NCBI GenBank assembly: GCA_018136815.1
Contig: CM030934.1
Coordinates: 4,103,587 to 4,167,586, forward strand
Reading direction: 5' to 3'
Length of the DNA stretch: 64,000 bases
From: Isochrysis galbana
Taxonomy: Eukaryota; Haptophyta; Isochrysidales; Isochrysidaceae
Every line of letters starts with the position of its first letter. Positions within the stretch are counted from its first letter, which is position 1. A model generated the notes under the pieces. That model was not told the origin of the DNA and made no database searches. It saw only the letters and a program-made list of their open reading frames with translations. The translations under genes were made by a program, and so were the position numbers. Shown in pieces: positions 49,839 through 61,769 of this stretch.

Positions 49839-49892
49839 CACAGTCTCCCACCCCCTTCTCTCCAACTCCTGGCCGAAGCAGCGCGCACGCCT
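49839..49892 (+). mobile_element. Piece of repeat family B fused to LINE RT
   Basis: CAGTCTCCCACCCCCTTCTC and CCAACTCCTGGCCGAAGCAG match the 5' part of family B (minus strand, 58.5 kb) at about 50 of 54 positions. It is joined in frame to the reverse transcriptase that follows. Confidence 0.6.
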
Positions 49893-50583
49893 CGCTTTTC
49901 TCCTGGTGGCCGAAGGCTTAACACGCTTAGTCAACGCCGACCCGGAAATGAGGGGAATCACGATAGGGCCGAGAGAGCTAAGGCTCTCGCAGTTCGCGGA
50001 TGACACACAACTTCTGGCTAACTCCTACGAGTCGCTGGAGAGGGCGATGCATATACTAGAAACCTATAGTAACGCCACCGGGGCTAGAGTAAACAAGAGA
50101 AAAAGTGTACTAATACGTTTGGGATCACTGGTAGGAACGCGAGTCCCTGAAGCACTAGCTTACCTTAAAACGTTAGGCGAGGGAGAGTTCGCCACTATTC
50201 TAGGAGTACCCTTCTGGGAAGGACCCGAAGACGATACCTTCTGGGAGAGGCTTTACGCCAAGCTCAAGAAGAAAGTCGCAGCGTGGAAAGGAGTTCAAAA
50301 CCTCTCGATTCACGGGAGAACCCTACTAGTGAACTTCATTATATACGGGACTCCGAGGTACTGGTTATCCACCTCCACCCCCCCGTCGTGGTTCATGGAG
50401 GCTATCGACTCCGACGTCCAAACCATACTCTGGGATAGGTCTCCGCGGCTACAAGCGGAGGAGTTAGGCTCCTCGCAGGAGGGCATAAGATGGATAACAT
50501 ACCCGGCTGAATTTATTGCTCAAGAGAGTGTGTCTAATATAAACCAATGTGAATGGTTTATCAATCTCGCAAATGGAGTGTAA
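49890..50583 (+). mobile_element. LINE reverse transcriptase fragment
   Basis: The frame contains FLLVAEGLTRLVNADPEMRG, then LSQFADDTQLLANSYESL with the catalytic FADD box, ATGARVNKRKSVLI, ILGVPFWEG, FWERLYAKLKKKVAAWKG, SIHGRTLLVNFIIYGTPRYW. These are RT palm, thumb and post-RT features of LINEs. The upstream palm motifs are replaced by repeat-B sequence. The frame decays after about 50510. It probably belongs to the same family as the endonuclease at 14.9 kb, but no overlap proves this. Confidence 0.8.
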
Positions 50584-50930
50584 GGTGTCTTCAATTTTCG
50601 TATTGTGCTTGAAATTGAATACATTGAATAAGAACTTACATTCTTCAGTGTACGTCAACAAACTTAGGTCGGCCAGGGAGCCCCCAACCGGCGGCGGCGG
50701 ACTGATGCTGTCCAATGCTTCCGCTATAACCTGCATGGCAGTTTTAGAATTGGCATATGGAAAGAGAGGTGTGATGAATTTTTAAAGTTCTCGTCCATCT
50801 TTTTTTTGATCCATTCCAATCGCTTCAGTACTATATCAGCAGGCGCCCTTCCATTTGTAGACATGGTTGAGCACTGTGAGGTGGGTGTCTGCCTTTACTC
50901 AAATACTAGAAGATTTTTTGGTACCGGGAG

Positions 50931-51183
50931 CGTATTTGGAAACGAGGGGTACCAAACGAAGGCATACGACCTCGGGCGGGAATCACATTCCAGGAGTCGA
51001 GGGGGCGGGGCGCAGGGACAGGGCGCAGGGGCAGGAGGGGTACCTGTGACGCGGCCGAGACTGGGGCCGCCCCCGCGCCTTCACCCTCCCTCGCCCTCCC
51101 ACCCCTAGGATTGGGACTCCCTCGTGGTGGCCCCGCATCGCGTATTTGGAAACGAGGGGTACCAAATGATGGCAAACGACCTC
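50931..51183. repeat. 43-bp direct repeat pair
   Basis: CGTATTTGGAAACGAGGGGT followed by ACCAAAyGAwGGCAwACGAC and CTC occurs at 50931-50973 and 51141-51183 with 40 of 43 positions the same. The ACCAAATGAAGGCAA-like word also occurs at 36341, 38161 and 43481. Confidence 0.8.
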
Positions 51184-51365
51184 CTTACGCCGCACATGTA
51201 GCGGTGATTTTTAAAGATTTTTTTACTTAATAAGTAGCGCACGAGCGCACGAGGGGAGTAGCCGCAAGGCAGCACAGGTTGGGAGGGGAAAGGAAGGAGT
51301 AGGGGCGTGGCTACTAACTAGAGGTCCAAACCCACGCCCGAGGCGAGAATTTTAAAAGATTTTTG
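51184..51365 (+). mobile_element. Repeat B tail plus LINE 3' UTR
   Basis: TTACGCCGCACATGTAGCGG then TGATTTTTAAAGATTTTTTT is a family-B 3' end. It is followed by a LINE 3' UTR (AGTAGCGCACGAGCGCACGA, GTAGCCGCAAGGCAG, GGGGCGTGGCTAC, GAGGCGAGAATTTTAAAAG and T-run). Confidence 0.65.
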
Positions 51366-51579
51366 ACAAACGTACAAATGTGCCACTTGGCAGAGATACT
51401 AGTACTAGTGGTCTACAGAGTTTACATCGGGACGCGTGATGCGCATTCGATTACTCTTACAATGTATTGGACATTTGAATTTCCAGCTCCTTTCGATGCA
51501 ACCCCAGATCCACACGATACCCTACCCCTGAATTGTGACCTCGACTTCGTCAAAGACCCTACATTTCGCAGCTAACTCA

Positions 51580-54500
51580 CTACCACCGAGGCACATACGA
51601 TGGCGCTGGCACTTTTCCCGGAGCCCCCATGTTTAAAGACATGGTGGCGGCAGGCGGACGCATCGACGCGCTAAACGGCGGTGGCGGTGGCAACGCACCG
51701 CTCCCCACGCCTCCCGGTGGCGGCGGAACAACGTAAGAAGTGTTGCTGGGTGGTGATGGAAAGCCACTTGACAGGCCACTAGCCGGAAAGCCACTAGCCA
51801 GCATCCCTCCAGGTGGCAAAGGTGGCGGTGCGCCACAGGGGATGCTTGGAGGGGGCGGGGCGGAATGGTTGGTCGATGCAGCAGAGACATAAGGCGCACC
51901 GAACGGAGTGGGAATGGGCAGGGCGCTGGCTTGCGTGGATGATCCCCTTGGTGATACAGTATTACTCACCACAGTGATCCCCGATGGCGATACTGATGGC
52001 GATGGCGATAATGATGGCGGCGGCGGTGAAGCTAACCCGTTTGAAGAAGCGGGCGGTGCTACAGGAGGCCGGTAGTCCGGAATCTTCGGCATCGTCCCTT
52101 GCGTAGATGGCGCAGCGATGCCGTAGGATGGTGGAGGTGGGGATGGCCCTTTGAGCGGTGTTGAGTAGCTGCCATAGTAATGAGAAGACGCTCCGGGAAG
52201 CGGCGCGACGGCAGGTGGCGCGACGGCAGGCGGCGCGACGGGCGGTGGCGGCGGCATGTAATGAGGTTGCGGTGGGCGTACATCTACAGACGGCGCTTTC
52301 GATGCCTCCTCGGCAAGTTTGAGCGACTCCGCCATTGCCCATGCCAGCTGGGCATCATCGTCTTCGCCATGTGAGGGGGGATGTTGTGGTAGCGACGCCG
52401 AGGACTGGTGGAGCGGTGGAGGCGCATACTGCTGCTGAAACCGTTGCAACGACGCAGACGACCACGGAGGGGCGGCCACCACATTAGGTCTTCCCTGGCT
52501 ATGCGGCTGAGATCTCGGCACCTCGGGTAGAGTTGAGGATGGAGGCAGAAAAGGTCGCGACGCTCCGCTGCCTAGAGGCACCACTGCGGCAGGAGGCATG
52601 GGAGGTGGTACGGCTTGCAGAATCGAGTAGCTCGGAGCCCGGCTTTCGCACGCGGGCTGAGAAGGCCGTCGCGCCTCTTGCAAGCCAGCCCGTAGAGCTT
52701 GCGGGGCCTCGTCATGATCCGACTCTCTACACCCAATGGGTGGTGCCAAGGACGAGTAGCTGATTCCCCCCACAACCGACGCCGACGGAGGTGAGGCCGC
52801 TGGCGGTGGAAACGGTGGCGGCGGCGGCAATGGATGGGATTGATTTGAGACGGTCGAGCTTAATGTGAGATGGTCTATTCCATCGGACTTGTGCGAGCCC
52901 TGTCTTGGCTGCGGCGGCCAAGAGCTAGAAGGGAGCATGTTGCTGGGTAGCGGCACGGCGGGCGGCACAAATGGAGTGGGTGCGGCGGCTGCCGCCGGTA
53001 CCACTGCAGGTACCGGCGGTGGGAACTGCTGCTGTTGGACGCGTGCTTCAGCAAGAGCTTGGGCGGCTGCAGCTCGCGCCTCCTCGTTGACCGTTTCCGC
53101 GTGGAGCGCTTCCAGCAACTCGGTTCTCTCATACGCACGTGCAGCACCGAGCGAGGTGACCGTACTTTGTAGAGCATCCAGCCGCTCTGATGCCTCTGCG
53201 CAGAAGTCAAGGCCATGCAAAAGCTGCGCCTCTAGGTCATCAAATGACTTCACTGCCAGAGACAGCTTGTGGAAGAAGGCCTCGCGCTCTGGTAGAGAAG
53301 GATCAGAGGTGCGTGCCGTAGTGAACGTCTCGTTGGCGGTGCGGAGCGCCGAGAGAAGCTCCGCCTCCAATTCGGCGGACTCACGAATGCGTGAGGCGAA
53401 GGGCTCGTACCTACAGGGAGAATGCGGTCCCCAATCAACCAAAACGCATCCGAGCATACGCTAGGCGCAACAGCTCTCGCCGTTCTAAGGGCACGCATGT
53501 GTCTGTGGCATCAAGACAAGCGCTCACTTGGCGAGCGCCTTCGCGAAGACAGTCTCCGTGGATCCTCCAGCCGCATCTCCCCTGTACACGAGCTCCCCCG
53601 TCACATCGTCTCTCGCCGCAAGTGCCCTGGCATCGGCAAGGGCAGCGACACGCGCTGCAGCACATGAGCGGAGAGACTCCAGGAGCGTCCGGATGTCCGC
53701 CACGCACTCTAGGTCGGCGAGAGTTGAGCCCTTGGCGCCACGAGGAACCATCGAATTGAGGGTTGGGATATCATAATTCAATAGCTGAAGGTGGTCGAGA
53801 CACGCCGCATGGTGCGAGCGCAGGGCCGCATTGGCAGCCTCGGCTTGCTGAATGTCAGCCCGAATCTGAAGAGAAGCAGGATAGGGACGTGGGGGCAAAT
53901 GGCCATGCTCATCCATGCTAAGCGCGATAGGTGATGGAGCATCGTGGACCAGTGAGGGATTGGAACCCGCGCGGGATCATTTCCGCCCGACGGACTCGGA
54001 TGGCTCACCTCTGCTAGCTCTCGCCTAGCGTCGGCGGTGAGCGCTGCGGAGCGAACACATGCCCATCGTTCGCCGTGCTGAAGGTGCAATTGCTGGTCAG
54101 CTCCCTCCTCGACTTCAAGAAGTGCGTCAATGGACATTGCGCATGCGTCCAAGTCGGCTGTCTTTCCGCGAACAGACTCGAGCATGTCTGACACAGCGCG
54201 CGTACCGCCTGCCGCCTGTACGCGGGTTACCGCTTCAGCCAGTGGTTCGGGGAGACGAGAGTCCGCCTCACACGCGTTCAGGGCATCTGAGCGAGACCCA
54301 AGGAAGTGATCAATGACGTGAGGGGACGCACGTAAAAGCGACAAGGAGGCTCAGCACGGGCTGAACAAATCTTATGCGAGATTGCGGCTTCAGGGAGGGA
54401 CGATAAATCAAGGCTGTGTGAATGGTTGCCACAGGGAAGCAAAGCACTGGGCTGCACGTCTTGGCATCGGGCGCATGATTCCACCGCAATCAGGACTTTC

Positions 54501-56001
54501 GATCGCGAGTTTCAAGGGCAAGGCTTTCAACGCTTTCGACCCTTACACAAAGCGTACCAGGAAGGTCCATCGACGCGAGCTCAGCTTCCTTGGTCTGTTG
54601 GATGTCGTTGAGATCGTCGCTCATCTGACGAAGCAGGTCGTCCAGTGATGCAGTGTACACCGATGCATCGGTAAGCACCGTCAATGGCACAAGCCGAGAG
54701 AAGGGGTCGCCTTCAGCGGCAGAGGCAGCATCACTATAGTCATTGCTAGCCGCAGGCAGTGCAAGCGGTGTTGGCGTCATGGGTTTGACGATCGCCTTGG
54801 GAGCAGGAGAGGCGAGCGTGGAGATGGGGGGCACCCGCTCGTGGTAAACGTTCATGTTGTACTTCGACGCTGTCGCCTCGGCGGCACGAATCGTTGAAAC
54901 AGCTTCCTCGAGGGCCTTCAGAACGGCAGGAGGGACAGCGGAGGCTCCGGCTGCCGCAACGCCTCCGCTATTTGCAGCCACACCTCCTGCCGCAAGCCGT
55001 TCGAAGGCATGGGTAGCCAGCTCGACGGCACGTTGCAGTCGCGCCACTTGAGGCCCATACTCGTGCTTCTCCTCGTGCTCCGCTGCCATGTGGAATTGGG
55101 CCCACGCATCAAAGATGCGCGCCCCCGCCTCCGCCTGGCAAATCAGTGCCAAAAATGTTGCAGGCGCTCCACTCCCACTCGATGCACGGCCAACGCGATC
55201 TTTGGCCTTGCCGAGCATCCCTCCGCCACGTTCCCTGCCGGGCGGGCTCAACTCACCCCCACCCCCACTCGCCACGCACTCGTCACGGACGGTGCGCAGC
55301 TTAGCAGCAGCTTCGTCATAGAAGGCTGATGTCGCAGCCGCCAACTTGGCCACCACACCGCCCTTCATCTGGTCACGCGTCGCTCTCTCATAGAAGCATC
55401 GCTGCGCTTGTGCGAGCATGAGTGCGCGCTTCCCTTCTAGAGCGGCCGCTGAAATGTCGGCAGTCAGCGCACGATCGGATGCCCAGGATGCGCCTGCGAT
55501 GGCTCCCGCGGCAGTATCGAGTGCGCCAGCGGCCTGCTGGAAGTCCTGACAAGCTGCGCGCAGCCCGTCCCCATCCGCGGTGTTGCGAGTGGTGGCGCGG
55601 AATGAGAGCGCGGCGGCAAGATTATAGAGTGCACACACGCGCTCGAACCCTAGCTGGTGCATAGTGCACCTCGCCTCGGGCTTGTGTGCGTCGCGCCACG
55701 TGAGCTCGAGCTGCGCATCCGTGCCACTGAGAGCGTCGTCCACTGCTGTGCCGAACCGCGAGCTCATGGAGGTGAGGAGCTTTGCATAGCGTCCGAGCGC
55801 ACTGACGGCATCCTCAGCGGTCGCCTCGCTGAGCGCGATGGCGCGCACCCGCTCGCGCAGCGCGTGCACCTCGCCGACAGCTGGGCGGTGCTGCTCTGCC
55901 TGCTCGTGAGAGTACGAGGTGGAGATGAAGAGCAGGAGCCCCTGTTCGAGTTGCGCGCTCGCGGTTTGCTTGAGAGGTAGGGAGAGAAGGTCGGAGACCA
56001 T
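51580..56001 (-). CDS. ALIX/Bro1-type ESCRT adaptor, four exons
   Basis: Exons at 56001-54558, 54349-54009, 53865-53528 and 53410-51580 join in frame to give about 1317 residues. Junctions are CTG|GTACGC...GCTGAG|CC, GAG|GTGAGC...CTTCAG|ATT and CAA|GTGAGC...CTGTAG|GTA. The order is Bro1 domain (about 1-360, with FERVCALYNLAAALSFRA), a helical V-like domain (SMDLP spliced to ASLSLLRASPHV, QLHLQHGERW, LQLLNYDIPTLNSMV) and a very Pro-rich tail. Such proteins link ESCRT-III to cargo in endosomal sorting, cytokinesis and pH signalling. The tail is unusually long (over 450 residues). The ATG at 56001 was chosen because Bro1 sequence begins there. Confidence 0.88.
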
Positions 56002-56447
56002 CGCCGCCCGCCAGCGCCGCGCCAGCGCCGTAGAGCGAGGAGGGCGAACAGAGAGAGCAAGAGGCGGCCCCGCGTGGCCGCGGCGCGGTGGTCGGCTTGC
56101 CTCTCGCACTCCCTCGGCCCGCCGCACGCCCAGACGGGGGGGGGGGGGGGGGGGGGGTAAGTGGAGGGTAGGGGCGAGGTAGAGGGGTTCTTTATGTGAG
56201 GGTTGGAGTATGAATAGAGAATATTTTGAGGAAGGGGGGGAGATTCATATGGGAAGGGGGCGGAGGGAAGTCCGGGCGCCCGCTAGAAAGTAAACCGTTG
56301 CCGCGAGTTCAGAGACGCCCCACCAACAACAAAACTCGAACGGCCGGCCCGCCTCCGTCGGGCCGAGAGAGAAGCGCCACGAGAGAGATCTAGGAAGATA
56401 AAGGGAGAAGGAGGAAGAAGGAAGGAAGGTGGGCGGGGGGCCCTCTC

Positions 56448-56489
<42 letters not shown>

Positions 56490-57690
56490 ACGAGGAGGGG
56501 AGAAGTTGGAAAAGGGGAGCAGAAGCGACCGTTGCGCGGAAGCGCCGGCGAACCGTCGAGGACTTTCTTAAAGGAGGAGCTTCGTTAACTATGTGTGACT
56601 CGCTCCGTCAGCGCCCGTCTCCTCCGTCGATCCCCCGCCGCCGGACTCGACCGACGGGCACGATCTCACACCACCCGACGGGCGCCGCCCCCTTTCGTAC
56701 ACAGGAAAGGTTCGGCGGCAGAGGTTCAAGTGGCACTGCGCGCGCGTGATGTGCTCCATCTGGCACTCGCTTGGCGCGGGGCGCGTCCTTGCGCAGCGCG
56801 CCTTCTTGCCGGCAGTGCCTGTCCGGCAAGAGAACCGAAGTCAGTCGTCAGAACGCCACACGTGGCTCATTCCGGGCCTGTTCCTTGCCACAATTGGGAC
56901 ACGTACTGTGCTGAAGAACAGCGACTCGTTGAGACTGAGCCCGTCGACCGTCCATTTCGCCATTCACGCACTCATCGCTGAGATGCATGAGCGTCATCAC
57001 CACGGTCACAGCAGATGGCACAACCTCATCGCACATGCTCACACGTCGAGCTTGTGACGCCAATGCGTTACGGATGATGACGGTGGTATGGTTGGCATGA
57101 GCTATGCTTGCCATGATCACGAGCTGCGTCATGATCAGCCCGTATTCCTCTCGCCGCATCTACGCTGCGGGGGGCTTCATTCACGATGCACACCATTTTG
57201 CCTCCTTACCGACACCAACACAACAAGCTTCGAACCCCGTGATTCCTTGAACTTCTTCTGCAGACAATGATCTGGTGTCTACACCGCTCACGTGTCCATG
57301 TGAATTGGTGATATCCCTTTCCCTGGCCAATTCTATCCGACAGCTCGAACGCCTGCTTGCACATCGACGGCAGCGATCTATGGGCACCACTCTTTAGTGC
57401 AGTGAAAAGTTGATACGTATCAAGTAAACGCGCGTGTATAGCACATGCGGGACGCGCACGTAGAAATCAACCGTATAAGTGTGTCTTGTTGGTCAATTAT
57501 ATTGCAACGTTGATACGTCCTTGACTTGTGAATGATGACGATGCATTGTTGTGGTGACCGGTATCATGATTTTATGTACTACGTACCACTACTACTACTG
57601 TCTGTTATCCTAGTAGCAGTATTAATATTATGACGGTTACGATGATGTATTTCTTAACCCGGACATGTTATTCAACTACCCCGCCCACTG
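56002..57690. other. Region with microsatellites and uncertain frames
   Basis: It contains a G22 run at about 56137-56158 and (GA)n at 56448-56489. On the minus strand 57159-56848 reads ASIAHANHTTVIIRNAL, then VAVLQHSTCPNCGKEQARNE, a possible zinc motif; 57390-57181 may be another exon. I could not connect them. No supported gene. Confidence 0.3.
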
Positions 57691-57950
57691 GGGGTCTGGG
57701 TCAGGTTGATGAATGCTCAGCTCATGCCAGAAGGCGGAAGGCAGAATCTAAGCCTGACCAACCACTCACGGCCCCCCTGGACCCCTAGAGTCCTGGAGTT
57801 GGAGTCCGGGAGGGAGGAGGGAGGGCACAAGCTGAAACTGAAACTGAGTAGTTGCCTTCTTTCTACTCCACAGTGCTTGATTGTGATACAAAAAAATCTG
57901 AAGACAGGGCTAGACACCTACACCTACACCTACAAGTAGCCAGCTGTTAC
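57690..57950. repeat. Dispersed repeat, pair of 28.4 kb
   Basis: It shares CTCAGCTCATGCCAGAAGGC, CGGCCCCCCTGG and GAGTTGGAGTCCGGG with 28375-28460, and ends with ACACCTACACCTACACCTAC. It is probably a decayed element. Confidence 0.55.
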
Positions 57951-58139
57951 CGCCTACTTATCCGCTTATCCGCCACCGCCCCTCATCAGCCCCTTCCCTC
58001 CATCTCCTCTCCTTCCCCCCTTCGTTCCTTTGTCTTCGGTTTCCGGGGTCCGGCCCAGGTGCGCTACCTTGGGTCCAAATTAGATGACGGGTTCCGGGAG
58101 GGCCTTTTGCGCTTGTTTAATGTTCGTTCGTTTTTGCAC

Positions 58140-58643
58140 GTCATTAAAGAAACAGGCCACCCAGCACCCAGCGGACAGCGGCGCAGGAGGAGGGCGAGAA
58201 CGTACCGCTGGGGGCAGGTGCAACCCGCTCATCCTAGTATCCTAGTCCCCCCCCGCAACCTGAGCCCCTAAGTAGCGCACAAGGGGAGATGCCGCAAGGC
58301 GGGTGGTGAGGGAAGGAAAGGGGAATGGGCGTGGCTACTTAAGTAAGTGAATAAAATAAATCTTCTTAAAAATTCCCGCTACATATGCGGCGTGAGGCAG
58401 CTTGCTAGTGTACCTCCCTACTACCCAACCTTAACCCCTAGCAACCCCCTTCCCCCTTTCCCAGTTCCCTCTTTAGCGGAGAGCTGGTTCCAGGGAGGCC
58501 GCGCGCGCTGCTTTGGCCGGGAGTTGGAGAGAAGGGGGTGGGAGACTGTGGCTCGTCTCGTACTTAAGTAAGTGAATACTAGTGCCACGTGTGACATGCG
58601 ACATGTGAGGCGAGAATATTAATATTAAAAATTAAAAGATTTT
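58140..58643 (+). mobile_element. LINE 3' UTR carrying a nested repeat-B insertion
   Basis: The 3' UTR reads CAGGAGGAGGGCGAGAACGT, GAGCCCCTAAGTAGCGCACA, GATGCCGCAAGGCGGG, GGGCGTGGCTAC, then is broken by an insertion. It resumes with GTGCCACGTGTGACATGCGA and GAGGCGAGAATATTAATATT ending in T6. It corresponds closely to 16.8-17.1 kb. Confidence 0.8.
58336..58578 (-). mobile_element. Short repeat family B, intact copy with 18-bp target duplication
   Basis: TACTTAAGTAAGTGAATA occurs at 58336-58353 and 58561-58578, flanking a 207-bp unit (58354-58560). Read on the minus strand the unit runs from CGAGACGAGCCACAGTCTCC to GCCGCATATGTAGCGGGAAT, then TTTTAAGAAGATTTATTTT. Duplication length and the A/T tail show LINE-type (target-primed) insertion. 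I see no RNA polymerase III B box, so it may be a shortened LINE derivative and not a true SINE. Confidence 0.88.
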
Positions 58644-58680
58644 TTGTTCGTTCGTTTTTAACCTCCTTGGTCCCTTTCTC

Positions 58681-58992
<312 letters not shown>

Positions 58993-59276
58993 TGTATTCA
59001 GGCCTTTTGGCATGAATATTTCGGCACGAGTACGAGCCTCTTTTCTATGTTGGCCGTGGTCGCGCAAGGCATGCAGATTCGGATTCTCCCTGGGCTCAAG
59101 TCCAGGTTCGCCGATTTTCGTCTTGAAATTCGAGGATTTGAGTTTTATTTTTACCGTTAGTTACGGTAATTGTTCACGCGTCTAAGGTAAGAAATGCAGG
59201 TAACAAAACTGGAACTGGACTTAAAATCGCGGACTTGTATTCTGTGGTCCCCTTCAACGATTCCCCAGAGAGAGGG

Positions 59277-60234
59277 ATGCCGCCGTCGGCCCGCTCGTCA
59301 GCGAGCACCGATGCGTTCGAGGGCGGAGCGAGGCTCAACGCGGTCGCGAGCGCGACGTCAGGCGCACTCGTGCTCACCGCTCTCTTCCCAATCGACTCCA
59401 TCAAGACCCACATGCAGGTGACCACACCAAGTCCCCTTGTGCCATCTGCGGGCTCTCTGCCTCGAAACCACTCAGTGTTGCCATCCGTCTCCCGCACAGG
59501 CGCGTGGCGGCAGCGCTGTCTCTGCTGCGCATTCGCTCTGCACAGAGAGGGCACTCCTGAGCCGTGTGTACAGAGGTCTCACTCCCGCCGTCCTGGAGCT
59601 CGCCCTGAATCGCTCCATCCTCTTCGGCGTGGGGTCGTATGCGCGGAGATGGACGCCAAGCGCGTGGCCTGATCCAGTGCGTGATGCTGCGTCCGGGGCA
59701 GGAGCTGCATTGATCAAGACGGCTGCGCTCCATCCCATAGACACGTTAAAATGCCGCTGGCAGCTAGGCCAGCCACGGGACCGACTGAGTGGATTATATC
59801 AGGGATTCACACCGGCCGCCATCCGTTCATCAGTGGGCATGGCGATATGGCTCTCCTCTCGCAACGCACTCGAGAGGCGGCTCGAGCCTTCAGACGAACA
59901 GCCAGATAAACGACCGTGGCGGCATTTTGTGAGTGGGGCGCTCTCGTCATGCCTCACGGACCTGTGCACATTCCCGTTCGATACACTGAAGAAGTGGTTG
60001 CAGGCAGCCGATCCAGTCGGGCGACAAGATCGGCCAAATATGAAACAAATTGTACCCACACTATCGAGAGCTGCCAAGGCGATGGTCTCGCAAGGAGGAA
60101 TACGGCGATTTTATTCAGGCTATGGCCCACGCCTCATCATGGTTGCCATGAATGGCGCTTGCTTTAACTCCATGTTTGTAGCGACCAAGCGCATCCTTGG
60201 TCCCGTTTTTGAGGAGCAGCGTGAGTCTGGCTAA
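59277..60234 (+). CDS. Mitochondrial carrier family (SLC25) transporter, two exons
   Basis: Exons at 59277-59417 and 59500-60234 join in phase 0 (CAG|GTGACC...CCGCACAG|GCG) to give 291 residues, the normal size. Three carrier signatures are visible: FPIDSIKTHMQ at residues 38-47, HPIDTLKCRWQLG near the middle and FPFDTLKKWLQAAD in the third repeat. Each is followed by a glycine-rich helix start such as GLYQGFTPAAIRSS and RFYSGYGPRLIMVAM. It should sit in the inner mitochondrial or another organelle membrane. The substrate cannot be assigned from these motifs. Confidence 0.88.
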
Positions 60235-61345
60235 TGGCTAGTGTTCATGGACACAGTCTGGCGACTCTGAGTCCTTGGAGAAGCGGGGAGCGGGGAGCGG
60301 TTGCTGCAGTGTGGCGTATGGAGTGAGGGCGTCCGTGCTGGAAGACTTGTTTCGCCACGCTCTTCGCTCTTTAGGTTGAGGAACACACGCATTCACACAC
60401 TTTATGTATGTGTGTCTGCACCGTAAAGTGTTATATAAGTATATTGTACATAAAATATTGTACGGCACACAGTGCGGCGTTGGTCGCAGAACGACACCGA
60501 AATACTAGTAAAAGACATGAGACTTGTCGTATAGTAGCAATATATCTATGAGCTATGAGACCAACACGCCAAGCCACGTCACACACGACCGCACTGAGAC
60601 CCACGGCATAAACGAAACTAAGTACCTAGTATACCTCCCCTCTCGCAGGCCCTTGGCTCCCGTGAGCCGTGAGCCCGTTCGCCGTTATAAAACCCCACAA
60701 GCTATACAAGCTCGTCACTCATTGAGCGAAAATCCCTTGAGGCGTTCAACATACGTTATCCAGGGGGGGCGCGAGGGGGGGGGGAGCGGAAAGGAGAGCG
60801 GGGGTGGGGCAAGGGCGATGTCAAGCGGGGATCCCAGCGAAAGGGAGTGCACGTAGCAGCGTAGTAGACACTTTCAAGAACATTTCTTTTTCGAGCATCC
60901 CCCCGCAGAATACAAAATAAGTAAGCGACGGCGCCCAGAGGAAGTGTAAGATCCCTTGGCCCCTGCCCTTGGGCGGCCTGGGGGACCTTACTTATTACTT
61001 ATATATAGTACCACTACTCCCACTAGCTAGTACTAGCCCGGTAATATCACGACACTCATCAACGCACCTGCCCGCACGCCGCACGCCTTGCGCCTTGAAG
61101 TGATGGCACAAGACACATACACATATGCACCCCTACAAATCTCCCCCCTCGCCCCTCGCAAACCCCCGGCTCCCATTACCCATTATAACTCTTCACAAAT
61201 TAAATTTCAAATTAATACAATGAGGGACCTTCTCTCAATCAACCATTCTCGTTCAGGCTTCGGTCACCCGCGTCCTCGTTCTCGATTCTCGATTCTCGAT
61301 TATTCTCGTTCTAATTTTCATATTTCATATTTGCTCAGCGCTCAG
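60235..61345. other. Intergenic stretch
   Basis: No supported gene. It includes a G-rich run near 60763-60785, the dispersed repeat at 61113-61168 (matching 11092-11139) and short tandem words TTCTCGATTCTCGATTATTC near 61285. Confidence 0.45.
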
Positions 61346-61747
61346 CTATGGTACAGTGATGCGTACAGAGCTCAGGCCCACATTGGGGTGTGTTGGGTTG
61401 TCATGTCGGGTCAGGGTCTCGCGCTTGCGCACGAGGCCTGAGCCGCGACTTTGTAGGGGCCCAGCCCGAGGGCTTTCCCTATGGGAGGAGTGCTGTCGGC
61501 TCCCAGACCCACTTTGGGGCTGGTTGCTGGCGACTGGAGGGGGTGGCTTGTCTGTGTGGCCATGGTGGCCATGCTGGCCATGGTGGTATGGGGCTTGGGG
61601 GAGGCGGCACGGGCCGTGGCTCGTGCTCACCTGTTCAGGCTTGGGTGATCCTCGCGCGCGCTTCTGTGGCGCGGCCGTGGACGCGGCCCGTTCGGCCGGC
61701 GCGGTGGGGGTGGCGGCAAGGGAGGAGGGGAGCGGCGCGCGCTCCAT
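61346..61747 (-). CDS. MERA-family protein, probable LINE ORF1 (copy 4)
   Basis: The 133-residue minus-strand frame starts MERAPLPSSLAATPTAPAE, has a basic APQKRARGSPK motif near residue 30, then a His/Pro/Gly-rich stretch and GPLQSRGSGLVRKRETLTRH. The last part matches copy 1 (WPLHSRGTALVSRHEGLARH). A CTATCAG/CTGATAG hairpin (61752-61769) lies 4 bases before the ATG, exactly as in copy 1. Confidence 0.5.
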   Translation of the reverse strand: MERAPLPSSLAATPTAPAERAASTAAPQKRARGSPKPEQVSTSHGPCRLPQAPYHHGQHGHHGHTDKPPPPVASNQPQSGSGSRQHSSHRESPRAGPLQSRGSGLVRKRETLTRHDNPTHPNVGLSSVRITVP

Positions 61748-61769
61748 GACCCTATCAGTTTACTGATAG

